A DNA stretch of 64,000 nt, from NCBI RefSeq assembly GCF_003590095.1, contig NC_039491.1, forward strand, positions 3,782,001 to 3,846,000, given 5' to 3'. Positions 41,601 through 51,619 of the stretch are shown in pieces. Position 1 is the first letter of the stretch. Each line of letters opens with the position of its first letter. Source of the DNA: Trichoplusia ni. Its lineage: Eukaryota > Arthropoda > Insecta > Lepidoptera > Noctuidae. The notes under the pieces are model-generated. The model saw only the letters and a program-made list of their open reading frames with translations, was not told the origin of the DNA and searched no databases. The position numbers and the translations under genes were made by a program.

Positions 41601-42540
41601 TCAGTAAAATTGTAAGCTTTCATCAGTTTTTCTGTATCGTTGTTTTTTTGTCAGATTCCGAAGAGGATTTAAGCAATTTTTCTGGTGTTGTGGTGCCTTC
41701 GGCGGAGGTGGCTTGGACCGGCGCCGAGCTTTCGGTACGGATCGGATGGATCGCTCAGTCCGCTCCCTGTCACCTAGCAGGAAGAATGGTACCAGTAAGC
41801 TGATAATACCCTTTTTTATTCCATCGGATCCTGGCTTTTTGTAGATGCTTTTCACATAAACCTATTAACCGTTTTTGTGTGGATTATTCCTGTGTCGGTT
41901 AACGTTAAGGAGTATCGATCTACCCTCAAAACCCAAAACGGTAACACACTATGTTCTTCACAATGTTTCGTATTATGCCATCAACTTTTGCCTAGTCAAG
42001 ACCTTTACACATTGTATGCTCACTATTTTCTCTTACCATTTACTAACTCCAAAACACTCCATCATTTCTCTAGCTACTATTTGAATATTTAATTTAAAGA
42101 TGAGTATTCCTTTTTCGTAGGTTTGTTCAAGACAACAAAATTCATCAAAAACCCACCTGGCTCTCCCCACTTGCTTCATGCAAATAAAATACGCAAGTAA
42201 ATGATGCCGAGGAGCCAAGTTCAGTATTTTTATCTGACTTTATCGATGTTATAGAACGATCAAACATGACACATTCGTGATGGCTTAAAATTCGTCAGTA
42301 GTTAAGCAATACTTTAGTTCATCATTCTTGGTCTTTTTATTCGCTTCTCAATTCATTGCTTTCACTGACGGTTTGGATACTGAATTGCCATTCGTTGTCT
42401 TCCCAAACCCAGCTGTTAATAGCATTGCTCAACAGGAATGCAGTTGTTGGATGGAATGTTGATAGTAATATTTTTCTGCAGGCACGATTCGTATTTCGAT
42501 GCATAGCACTTACAACCAGACGCTGGTGAGCGCGGCCTGA
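32647..42540 (+). CDS. TkR99D: Tachykinin-related peptide receptor (class A GPCR), spliced, 407 residues
   Basis: Plasma-membrane neuropeptide receptor for tachykinin-related peptides, in insects typically Gq/calcium coupled (family knowledge). Coding exons: 32647-32778, 35333-35486, 36908-37082, 38814-38969, 39295-39354, 39769-39919, 40964-41160, 41655-41794 and 42482-42540; all junctions are GT-AG and keep frame. The N-terminus (1-44) has three N-glycosylation sequons (N12, N37, N41). Segment 1 has GN at 73-74, segment 2 NLSVAD at 97-102, then DRY at 153-155, CWLPFH at 291-296 in segment 6 and NPIIY at 332-336 in segment 7. An amphipathic FRRGFKQFFWCC tail (343-354) could be palmitoylated. 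The motifs WWRQVLW, FPEWPDG, YSRVGVELWG and IGECTQRQ favour the TkR99D branch over the natalisin receptor (TkR86C). The start is the first in-frame ATG of the exon; the frame is open upstream to the acceptor at 32629, so a further upstream coding exon cannot be excluded. A non-coding first exon is not located. Confidence 0.92.
34958..35120 (-). repeat. tRNA-derived SINE in intron 1 of the receptor
   Basis: Minus-strand element: GGATAGCCGAATGGGTCAC (complement of 35103-35119) is box A-like and TCGCGGGTTTGATCCCCG is box B-like. The body is shared with 19419-19582. It is antisense to the host gene and lies about 210 bases upstream of the second coding exon. Confidence 0.7.
36104..36138 (+). repeat. 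TTTG/TATG microsatellite in receptor intron 2
   Basis: Tandem TTTG units passing into TATG and then a T run. It is followed by GGTTGGATTTTGAGGCACTTCCCG-like sequence that is itself typical of lepidopteran repeats; the whole patch (36104-36240) may be one eroded element. Confidence 0.5.
36565..36830 (+). repeat. Dispersed repeat in receptor intron 2
   Basis: Starts ACCGACTTCAAAAAAAGGAG, continues GAGGTTCTCAATTCGACTG and ends with a GTTCAAGCGTGAAGCGGCGA block followed by ACAAACATATACAAACTC. A short reverse copy of the first block (TTTTTTGAAGTCGGTTAATA) occurs at about 54682. The family is common in Lepidoptera, class not assigned. Confidence 0.5.
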
Positions 42541-42648
42541 CAGCGGCGCGGCGCGTCCGGGCCGCACGGCGACTGCGGCGCGAGTGACGCGCCTCACGGG
42601 CCGCACGCGCCGCACGCACCGCACGCCACCGAGCGCACGTGGATATGA
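42541..42648 (+). other. Possible stop-codon readthrough extension of the receptor
   Basis: The receptor stop is TGA followed by C (42538-42541). The same frame is then open for 35 codons to a TGA at 42646-42648, with 31 of 35 third positions G or C and a repeated PHA pattern (PHAPHAPHAT). UGA-C is the leakiest known stop context, and readthrough is common in insects (established). The surrounding sequence is GC-rich in all frames and a second frame is open from 42530 to 42760, so coding use is only a hypothesis. Confidence 0.3.
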
Positions 42649-45600
42649 CGCGAGCGCCGCCCGCGCACGCCCCGCACCCCTCAGGACCTCTACGCCTGAA
42701 CAGTTAACACTACACGACGGTGTGCGCGGCCTTTATACCACCACTATAGAAACTATGTAACTATATACCTATGTATGTACTTGCACGTTCTAAACGTACG
42801 CAAATACTTTTGTATATAAGTCAGTCATTTTAAGTGGCGAACTAGTCATAACTAAGCCTGTCCTTAAAACGTTTGGCATATTTATTATGTTACTTTCAAT
42901 ACCCCGTACATATTCAGTTTTTTTTTTTGCATTTACCATGATCTGATTAAGATCGAATAGTTTTATAAAGTGACCAATGAGAGTATAAACCAAAATATTT
43001 AATTACAAGTTGGCTGAAATCACTGGCGTGAAATCGGACAATATTTTCACACGCCAATGACTACAGCAAGCAATCACTCTGAAATATTTTACGTTATCAC
43101 ACTTTGGTACATTAAAATTGTACTAAAAGTATTTTTGTAATTTTTCATGTTTTAAAAATAAAGAAGTTATCCCAGTAATTAGCCAGTAAAACCTATTCTA
43201 ATTAAGGAGTTAAAAGATCGAGCTTTTTCTAACAAGTTTCCTGTGAATAGACCGACCCAAGCATTTTTATTTACTTTTGTACATTTTTACTATAATAATA
43301 TTAAGCGTTGTGCTAATTATTCGCAACAAAGACGTAGTTACCATAATTATCTAAATGCGCTGTATAAAGTAAGAGAGATATGTTTCGTTTCGTAAAACAA
43401 ATGCACCAGAATAAATTAACTACTTAAACTGGAGTTGATAAGTGACTTTCTTCGAATTTATGCTGTACTTGATAAAATCTATACCTATCAATTATGATTT
43501 TAACTACCAACTATTTTGTTGCAATGAAAGATGTATCGAAAACTTCGGTTCTTGCTATAAGCTTTGACTTTTAAGTGTATGGCTTAAACAATTTAATTGT
43601 TAAATGAATGTAAATTTAATAGATAGTTTATGAAATTTAATTGTATTATTATATCGATGTACAGAACTCTCCTTAAGTAATAAGTGTTTTATAAGGCAGG
43701 TGAATAAGCTATTCTCATCATTATTTTTTAAATATTTTTTTCATTCAATATGGCAAAGCCTGCCGAAATGTTTTTATCTATGAAACTAGCTTATTCGATT
43801 TCCAATAAGTATCCCTAAAATGTTATGTGTTATTTTATTTTGTTTTTTTCCCCGACAGCCAATTCTTCGTTTAAATGTTATCATTTTTAAAATGGAAGGA
43901 CTATTACATTCTCTTTCTATTAACATAATAGTCTTCTCGAATACAAATGGTTGGGATCACGCCGTGCACTCAGAATTTAAATAAGGAACATTATTTTGTT
44001 GTATGCACGCAATAGAATATTCTCAAAGAGAATTCCTCCACAAAATTATATTAGATCATTTAATTTACGGCTCTCAAATAACATTATGTCTTCCTAACAA
44101 TTTGAACAATATTCTGTTCACTTTAGCCCGAGATTTTGTCGTAGACAGACTGAATATTGTGGAGCAAATTCAAAATTCGCATGACGTATTTAGCGAAGTT
44201 GCTGTGGTGCTTTATCATTTGTGGTCCTAAATACAGGTAAAATGTTGAGTTTATACCACCACTAGTGAATGTATATTTCAAAGAAACTACAAAATGAACA
44301 CGACGAAATATAAAATAAATACCTTCATTTTGGCTTAAAGTTCAACTGTTCAGCAATTTATTAAGTCAGTCAGTTTCAATGTGACGTCACTTATCATTCT
44401 ATTTATTCGGCCGCTGTTTACATTGTCACGACAACGCATTAGGCCATTAATTTCCCCTTGTTTCTACTTAAACACGAATCTACGAATAATATCAGACACG
44501 GCACGCTACGTGACATATTGTTTTAGTTTTATTTGGTACAAATTAAGACCTTTTATTTATTACCGTGAAAGTATCTAACTTTTTAATCTATTATTATTTT
44601 TATAAAGAGTTTAGAAGCTGGAAGCCGGTTATCTCTAAAGGCACTGACGAAACCGATTTTGTAAATGCTTGTATATTATACAGTCACATTATTTTTGAAT
44701 ATCATGTGCTTGTGCATCGACGAGGTATCTACGACCAAGTAAGTCGGATATTACAAACAAACAATTTAGAAGTATCCCTAAAATGTTGTGATCTAAAAGA
44801 TGTAATATGTATAGTCGTTTCGGGGTGAGTCTCTGCATATGGTATTGCGGATATCGAAACCAATATGACGCATCTAATAACTGCAGTTATAGTTTTCCGA
44901 TACATTCTTTCGTCACAACTGTTAGTGGATTCCGCTATCTGCGCGCAACTCTACAAAATACTTCATACAATATTGTTAAAAATAATTTAAATAGAATCGT
45001 TTAATTTCGTTATTATTTTAGTAATTTTTGTGTTCAGATTTTCTCTTGTTACTTTTTTATTACTGAATCCTTTTCACCCGCTTCATCCGCTTTGATATCG
45101 GTTTTAGATGCACTTCCCTTAACAAAATCAGATTAAAGTAACCTATGTGTTAATCCAAGGCTTCTGCTATCTCCATGCCAAATTTCATCGCAATCTGTCC
45201 AGCAATTTGGACGAGAAGAGGTAACAACGTACATACAGCCACACCCACACACTATCGCAATCACAACATTAGCGTGGTCAATACATCCCTAATTTGTAAC
45301 AGATCCTAATTAGGAAGTAACCTCTGTGGAATAAAACGTATATATTGCAGAAATATTCTAAATAATAAAGAACCGTTAATTGAATCAAACCTAAATATTG
45401 TGAGATCAATCGAATCGTTAGAACTAAAAGAATCCTAATTGTAATTCGGTTACACTTACAAATGCTAAACAACATTTTATGTGGTGATTTGTACAGGTAT
45501 CAAAACAGTTTAAATAAATGGGTTTGTTTAATTCAATCGTTTGCATACAGTTTGTCACTTGCCAGTTTTGATAGCAGTTTGATAGTCAGCCTATGAATAA

Positions 45601-46500
45601 TAAAATCATGTACAGTACAATGCAATAACTCCGCTGTAAAAAGTCATTAGTTTTGTCGAACCATGTCATAATAAGTTTGATCTGAGTTTAATTTCGTTTA
45701 TTTCGATCAATATTTTTACATGTAAAGTTAGTTTTTTTTTAAATTTAATCTTCACGAAGTTATGAGTAAAAAGTAAAAAGTAAATATGTTTTGTATTCAT
45801 TTTTTTTGGACAATTAAGTATATCGACTATTTGTATCAAGTATGTTTAATGTATTTTTATATTTATTGCCTATAATTAACTTTTTTTCTACTGTTTTACT
45901 ACAATATTTAATTATCGATCAATTAAGTTATCATATCACAGCGGTTTTATAAACCCCTCAAGAGATAAAAATATAGATTATCGGTCACAGTATTTACGTT
46001 CCTTTACTTTTCCAATCGATGTTTTTACATGTATAATATATACATGTAAAATACTGTTACGGACCCTCTTGGTTTTGGTAAGACGAGGAAATTCTCGTGA
46101 ACACCCACCTCCTCTTGGGAGGAAGCTAGTATTGTCAAACTCTTCCTAACTTAACCTGATAGCCGTGCTATGTCTCCTACATTTAATCACTGCGCGACAA
46201 TACATAGCGATTCATCACGCATCCCGTGTCGGATTCAACTATACTTAAACATAATTGCATTTGCGTCGTTTGTATTACCTCCCTCACAAATACCATGTTT
46301 TATTTCTAATTACTGTAAAATATTTACACCTAATATAAGCTTTTATTATAATAATGGTACTGTAATTTGTATACGTATACCTAATGTAAATAATAAAGCT
46401 ATGTACATATATTTCTATGCTAATTTATAATGATGTAATGTATTAATTTATCAACTAGAAACTCTATGTGAAGAAAATAAAGATAATTATTCTAATTGGT
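42649..46500 (+). other. Probable receptor 3' untranslated region and flank
   Basis: AT-rich sequence without a supported exon. Candidate polyadenylation signals AATAAA occur at 43157-43162, 46392-46397 and 46476-46481; the last is followed by a TGGTGTTTT element about 20 bases on, the best of the three. A stem-loop lies at 43021-43059. Without transcript data the true 3' end cannot be chosen. At 45150-45260 there is an eroded repeat (CCATGCCAAATTTCATCGC followed by GGTAACAACGTACATACAG). Confidence 0.4.
43021..43059 (+). repeat. Stem-loop in the receptor 3' region
   Basis: CACTGGCGTGAAA at 43021-43033 pairs with TTTCACACGCCAATG at 43045-43059, with a two-base bulge and one mismatch, around an 11-base loop. 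Role unknown. Confidence 0.5.
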
Positions 46501-46542
46501 GTTTTAATATAGTCTACCTAATCCATAATTAAAGTAGCCAAT

Positions 46543-46742
46543 TCAAGGTGTCAGCTGCATCAAAATCGGTCGATTCGTTTGGGCATGATGAGGTAACAAA
46601 CAAATACACACACACATTTAAACTGTCTATCTTTCACGGTTTATGAGGTAGAACCTGGCGACAGACTTACGGTCAGACAGGCAGACATTGGAGCTTTAGA
46701 AATAGGGTTTCGTTTTAACCCTATGGGTGCGGTACCCTATAA
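46543..46742 (+). repeat. Dispersed repeat, family A, longest copy
   Basis: Blocks in order: GCATCAAAATCGGTCGATTC, GATGAGGTAACAAACAAATA, ACACACACACA, TTTCACGGTTTATGAGGTAG, GGCGACAGACTTACGG, TTAGAAATAGGGTTTCG and TAACCCTATGGGTGCGGTAC. This is the most complete family A copy in the window and gives the order used to recognise the others. Confidence 0.65.
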
Positions 46743-47504
46743 ATTGCATAACATACACAAAATGAGTTTTATTTAAAACACCGCTTGCCGAAAACTACTT
46801 TTTCCACAACACGAAGGTTTCTTGCCTTCGTAATCTACACGGGTATACACCACCTGTGACCTCATTCGCTTGTATAGAATATTGACAATACTGCTTCCGC
46901 TTTTATTACATACATCGCGCCTGTATTATATCCGCGAAGGTATACACAACTATGCCCAAATAAGTGAATAGATCTAGATTATTAGATGTTTTTGTGGAAG
47001 GAAAAATTAAGGCATTTTTGTACTTCATTTTGATCTAGAAAGTAGATATTTTCAAAGAAATTTTAGTAAATTATTACAACAATTTATTTGTTTCGTCATC
47101 GTGTAATTTATACGATGTATGGACTTTGTCTGAAATAAATAAATGAATTACATACACATACATTTATTAGGTATACATTTACAAATGGTTTGTTATTTTT
47201 ACCTGACTACAAAGGAAATTTTATTTTTAACCTAAGTATTTTGTTTAGGTATTTCCTCCGGGCACTGTTCAAACAACTGACAAACATAGCAGTAATAACT
47301 ATGTAAAAGTAACTTGAACTGGAAACTTTGAAAACCCAAGTTTGATCCTGAGTTAAAGACTTCCATTGAACTTTTAAGTAGAAATCAATCTTCGTTACCC
47401 AAAGGGAATTGAAACTTTATGGTTAAAAAATCAAGAATGTCTCTTCAAGTTTGTATTTATTTTATTTTAAGAAAACGAGTCCCGAATTGAGGAATTTAAT
47501 CCAC

Positions 47505-47600
47505 GTGTTGCGGGGGTTTTCACAAATATTCAAGTCACATGCAGAAAGTCAGCCAGACTCGGGATAAGCATTTATGGATGACAATCGCTCAGACACCTCA
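47505..47600 (-). repeat. tRNA-derived SINE, 3' part only
   Basis: Matches the low-coordinate half of the copies at 19419 and 34958: GTTGCGGGGGTTTTCACAAA, ATTCAAGTCACATGCAG, CCAGACTCGGGATAAGCATT. The tRNA-like head is missing, so this is a 5'-truncated or eroded minus-strand copy. Confidence 0.5.
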
Positions 47601-48420
47601 ACCGTACAACATATTTACTATTATAAATCTGAACAAAAAGTAAACCGAAATATTTATAACCTTACATAATTTTTATAACCAATTAGTTTTTATTTTCCAC
47701 CGTCATTTCCTTTTTCTATTTCGGCTAACGTTCAGTCTCTACTTAGAATTTCTGAGTCACCATTAGATAAATACTTGATTAGAAACTTTTTGGACAAATT
47801 ATCTAAACATAAACTTGGAACAATTTATAAACGGAATGAGAGGGGTGGAAACTTTTGTATCTGTATTCTGTATTTGTTGAAGTTTGAAACTTGGAATTCA
47901 GGTGAATTTGCTTCTGCAATAGCTGGTATACGAGTTTAACGGTCGCACGCTGTGACGGTAGCTGACAATTTCTGAATTTGAATTTGAAACTGTAGGTAGT
48001 AGAATTTATGGAGCAGGTGTTGGATATCGCGCGTTTATGTTGAACCAGATATTGGTGCATAAAATTCTTACTAGAAGAATCACCGTCTGACCTCCTTATT
48101 CGTTTTTGGAGTAAGTTATGCTTGACATTATCAAATACCTTGATTTATTATTTACGAAACTTACTTTTTCATATACTAATCTGTGTTTTGATATTCTAAT
48201 AAAATCAAAATACCTGTGAAACCAACGCAGTTCACAACTTCTGAACTTTGTAACTTAAAATATTAATACATACTGCACATATTGAATGTAGCAGACGTTC
48301 TTGGAAAAGGCACGTTTCTATGTTCGCTTCATGCTCTATTTACCGAGTGCTAGTGGCAGTTTGGTACTACAGAAGTACATTATCTTCGTAATCGCCTTAC
48401 CTCTAACTGTTAAAAGACGG

Positions 48421-48447
48421 TAAAATGGCTATAAGAGAGCCATTTTA
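48421..48447. repeat. Perfect 10-bp hairpin
   Basis: TAAAATGGCT pairs with AGCCATTTTA around a seven-base loop. A GGCT-containing half copy follows directly (ATGGCTCAC). No associated gene. Confidence 0.5.
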
Positions 48448-49074
48448 ATGGCTCACAACTACAGGTGACTAACCTCCTTTCTATTTTAATTGTTTTTTTT
48501 ATGTTTAGATTTTTAATTTTGTAGCTGTGTAGCTATTTGTTAACCTTAGTGTTAAGTATAAAATTTGCATGCCTACTGGGTAGAATGTACAAGGTTCTGT
48601 ATATGCTAAAAACACCAATTTGTAAATACCTACATTCAAAGCAAATAAAATAATATTAATATTATTATTATAAAATTACTTGCAATAGTTAATGAGGAAA
48701 TATTCATGATATGATTTTTGAAAAAATGTTTAGAAGTTACATGCAATACTTGTTGCATGTAAGTTTTTAGTTTATATTTGATGCACAATAATTGTAGCGT
48801 CTATGTTTTGTTTTGATAATACATAGTCTACTTAATAAGATTATACCAAGTTAACAAAGTGATAACAAGAAACAAAATTGAAATTGTCGAAAGCCCTTAA
48901 AAAAATGTCTGACCGATTTATTTTGCCTAAAGAGCTAAAGGTAAACTTTGTAGAAAATAGGTGCTCTTATAAAATCCTTAAAGCAAAAACCAACTTAATT
49001 AAGATTAGTTAGATATTCTGAAGTATAACTCGTGCCGGAGTTGTGAAGTTCAAGTGAACCGTAGATAAGAATAT

Positions 49075-49205
49075 TGAACTTTGCCGGCTCGCGGTGAGAC
49101 TAGTGGTAGGCCTCTTTCACCATCTCTCCAAGATAGACAGTTGTAGCTGTGGAAGCGAAAGAGTAAACCTAGGGTATAGAACGGCGTCTCCTTCCCACAA
49201 TTGTT
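49075..49205. repeat. Degenerate dispersed repeat, family C
   Basis: Contains AGTGGTAGGCCTCTTTCACC, GTTGTAGCTGTGGAAGCGAA and ACGGCGTCTCCTTCCCAC, in the order seen at 9643 and 20225. Confidence 0.45.
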
Positions 49206-49724
49206 GTTTTTTTTTATATTAGTGGTAGGTAACCTAATTGGATGAAGGAAGTCCTTCACTTGGGATAAAGTTGTAATTATAGACGATCAACACTTTTTAT
49301 TAACCATAAAAAATGGAAAGGAATATGAGGCAGCACAGGTAGGAACTTTTTTAATTAGAAATTCAAGCTTCCATATTTCTTAATGTACAACTAACAAATT
49401 GCTTTAATATCAAAGGCTATTAAAAATAAATACTACCTAACTGGATATCAATTGATTCGGAACAGCAAAGTACTTCACTATTACTATTAATCTATTACCA
49501 ATAAGAAAACCATTACAGAAAGCGACATAAAACAGAATGTATTGAGCCCCGTAATGAGATTCCAGCGCCTACTGTGAAAAAGTAATTCATTTCTTGTGAT
49601 CAATCTAAAAATACATTAGCTAGTCGTACTTTTCAAACGAAAAAGTTTTTATGCAAACTTGTGCACGCTATTTTTTTTTGTAAATGGAATAACAGGTCTT
49701 ACCTATTATTTACGAGTAACAACA

Positions 49725-49945
49725 TCCCTACTAATATTATACATAAATGCGAAAGTAACTCTGTCTGTCTGTCTGTTACGCTTTCACGTCTAAACCACTG
49801 AACTGATTTTAATGAAATTTGGTACAGAGATAGAGTTGGACTTGAGAAAGAACAGGATAGGTTTTATCCCGGACTTTTGAAGAGTTCTCTTGGAAACGCG
49901 ATATAACCCACCTTGACGCGGGTGAAGCCACGGGCAAAAAGCTAG
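49725..49945 (+). mobile_element. Short non-autonomous Helitron-like element
   Basis: Begins TCCCTACTAATATTATA after an A (49724) and ends GCTAG before a T (49946). This gives the TC...CTRR ends and A/T target expected of Helitrons, with a GC-rich foldback (GCGGGTGAAGCCACGGGC) just before the 3' end. Includes a CTGTCTGTCTGTCTGTT run (49761-49777) and TGAAATTTGGTACAGAGATAG. Similar elements (Lep1-like) are abundant in Lepidoptera. No coding capacity. Confidence 0.65.
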
Positions 49946-51092
49946 TGCCCTATATGTTGATGATGCTATAAGCAGGTTCAAACGCATGTATAAATACATT
50001 TATGGGAGTGCTTCTGGTAAATAGTTAAAGGTTATTGTTTAAAAGCTTTGGATACGGAAATATAATGAGTTCAGTACGCGTCACCGCGACGTGAAGACTT
50101 GGTGAATAATTGAATTTTATCAGTTGCTTCTGTCCGCTTCGTATACGGAATTTATTCGCATCGCTAAGAACCTTTTCTATAAGGTAAGTATTAATTATTA
50201 AATGGGAACAAAGAAAGCTATCAGCAGTTGAATAGTTCGGTTATACTGAGAAGATAAAATGCGGAAAGGTACTCACATTTATGTATTTATCTTTCTCAAG
50301 GTCAAGGTTTATTTGAAGAAAACTCACGACTTCAAAACTATTTGTTATTTGAAATGAAACTACTTTTACGGATTTTATCGCGGTTTAATTTTAGATTTTA
50401 GTTCCTGACGTTTCGAAACCTTTGCAGGTTTTTATTTGTTATTTCTCAAATATTAGGTATTTTGAAAGTGGAATATGTAAGGTCTTCTGTCGCTCAGATT
50501 AATGGAAAAAATATTCCTGAAAGTTCATACTTATGTCTAAATGCAAACAATAAATTGCTTCGAACCAAGTTTTGATCAGAAACGAGGTGCCATCGGTGTC
50601 ATCATGTCGAAAAGCTTTTCCTCAGAAACATATTAATTAAATTTGAATAACGAAATACCGTCAAAGCTATTGTTGAATCGCCCTTCATTCTTTTTATCCA
50701 TTCGGAAATGTTATAAAATTTTCAAATTCCTTCATTAGATCATAACAAGATTTACATGGGCTGAAACCCTTTCCAATCAAATAAAAGTACAAAGATTGTT
50801 GAGTAATGAACATGAATTGAAAACTCCTTTTTGGTAAAGGTTCTTCAGGGGTTCCAAGTACGACGAACGGTTGAAAATATTGATAAATATTACTGATACT
50901 TTGGAAGGTATCGATGTATGTACTTTTGTAGCGATGATATAATCAACTCTTCACACTTTTAGAGTTGAGTGATATGAATCTTTTCTTAAGGTGGCGAATA
51001 GCTCTCTAATATATCATTTCATATTCAAATACGAATATAGGTTTAAATGTATCTTGCTCTTAGCGCTTATCTGTTTAAAAAAAAAACATATA

Positions 51093-51364
51093 TCTTCTAT
51101 ACTAATATATAAACCTGAAGAGTTTGTTTGTTTGTTTGTTTGTTTGTTTGAACGCGCTAATCTCAGGAACTACTGGTCCAAATTGAAAAATTCTTTTTGT
51201 GTTGAGTAGACAATTAATCGAGGAAGGCTTTGGGCTATAAACCATCACGCTGCGACTAATAGGAGCGAAGATACAATGGAAAATGTGAAAAAAAACAGGA
51301 CGGGTATAAATCATAACTTACATCTTCTTCTACCCACGGGAACGAAGTCGCGGGCAACAGCTAG
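51093..51364 (+). mobile_element. Short non-autonomous Helitron-like element
   Basis: Starts TCTTCTATACTAATATATAA after an A and ends CAACAGCTAG before a T, with a CCCACGG...CGCGGG foldback immediately upstream of the end. Carries a GTTT microsatellite (51122-51150) and the block AGGAAGGCTTTGGGCTATAA. It differs in internal sequence from the element at 49725, so a second subfamily. Confidence 0.65.
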
Positions 51365-51453
51365 TATATATTATGTATATATTTCATTCACCACTCAATA
51401 ATCTGCTGACCAAAGTTATGTTATAAATGTGACAATCAACTCCAATCGCATAT

Positions 51454-51619
51454 CATTATCATCATCATCATCAGCCTTTAGTAGTCCACTGCTGGACATA
51501 GGCCTCCCCCAATGTGCGCCATAGTGCCTTGTCTTCGTATTGCCGCGTCCAGCATCCGCCTCCAGTCTTTCGCAAGTCGTCTTCCCACCTGGCCACTGGG
51601 CGTCCTACAGTACGTTACG
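51454..51619 (-). mobile_element. 5'-truncated LINE end with target-site duplication
   Basis: On the minus strand the sequence reads GRPVARWEDDLRK, then a WTRQYEDKALWRTLGEAY segment, VQQWTTKG and a stop at 51471-51473, followed by a (GAT)n tail. This is the conserved C-terminal end of a lepidopteran LINE polyprotein, in an undamaged frame. Flanks TCCAATCGCATAT (51441-51453) and TCCAATCGAATAT (51620-51632) form a 13-bp duplication with one mismatch, so the whole insertion is only about 166 bp. Confidence 0.8.

Noticed and set aside
42337..42624. Arginine-rich minus-strand frame of 95 codons
   Set aside because: Antisense shadow of the last receptor exon and the GC-rich sequence after it.
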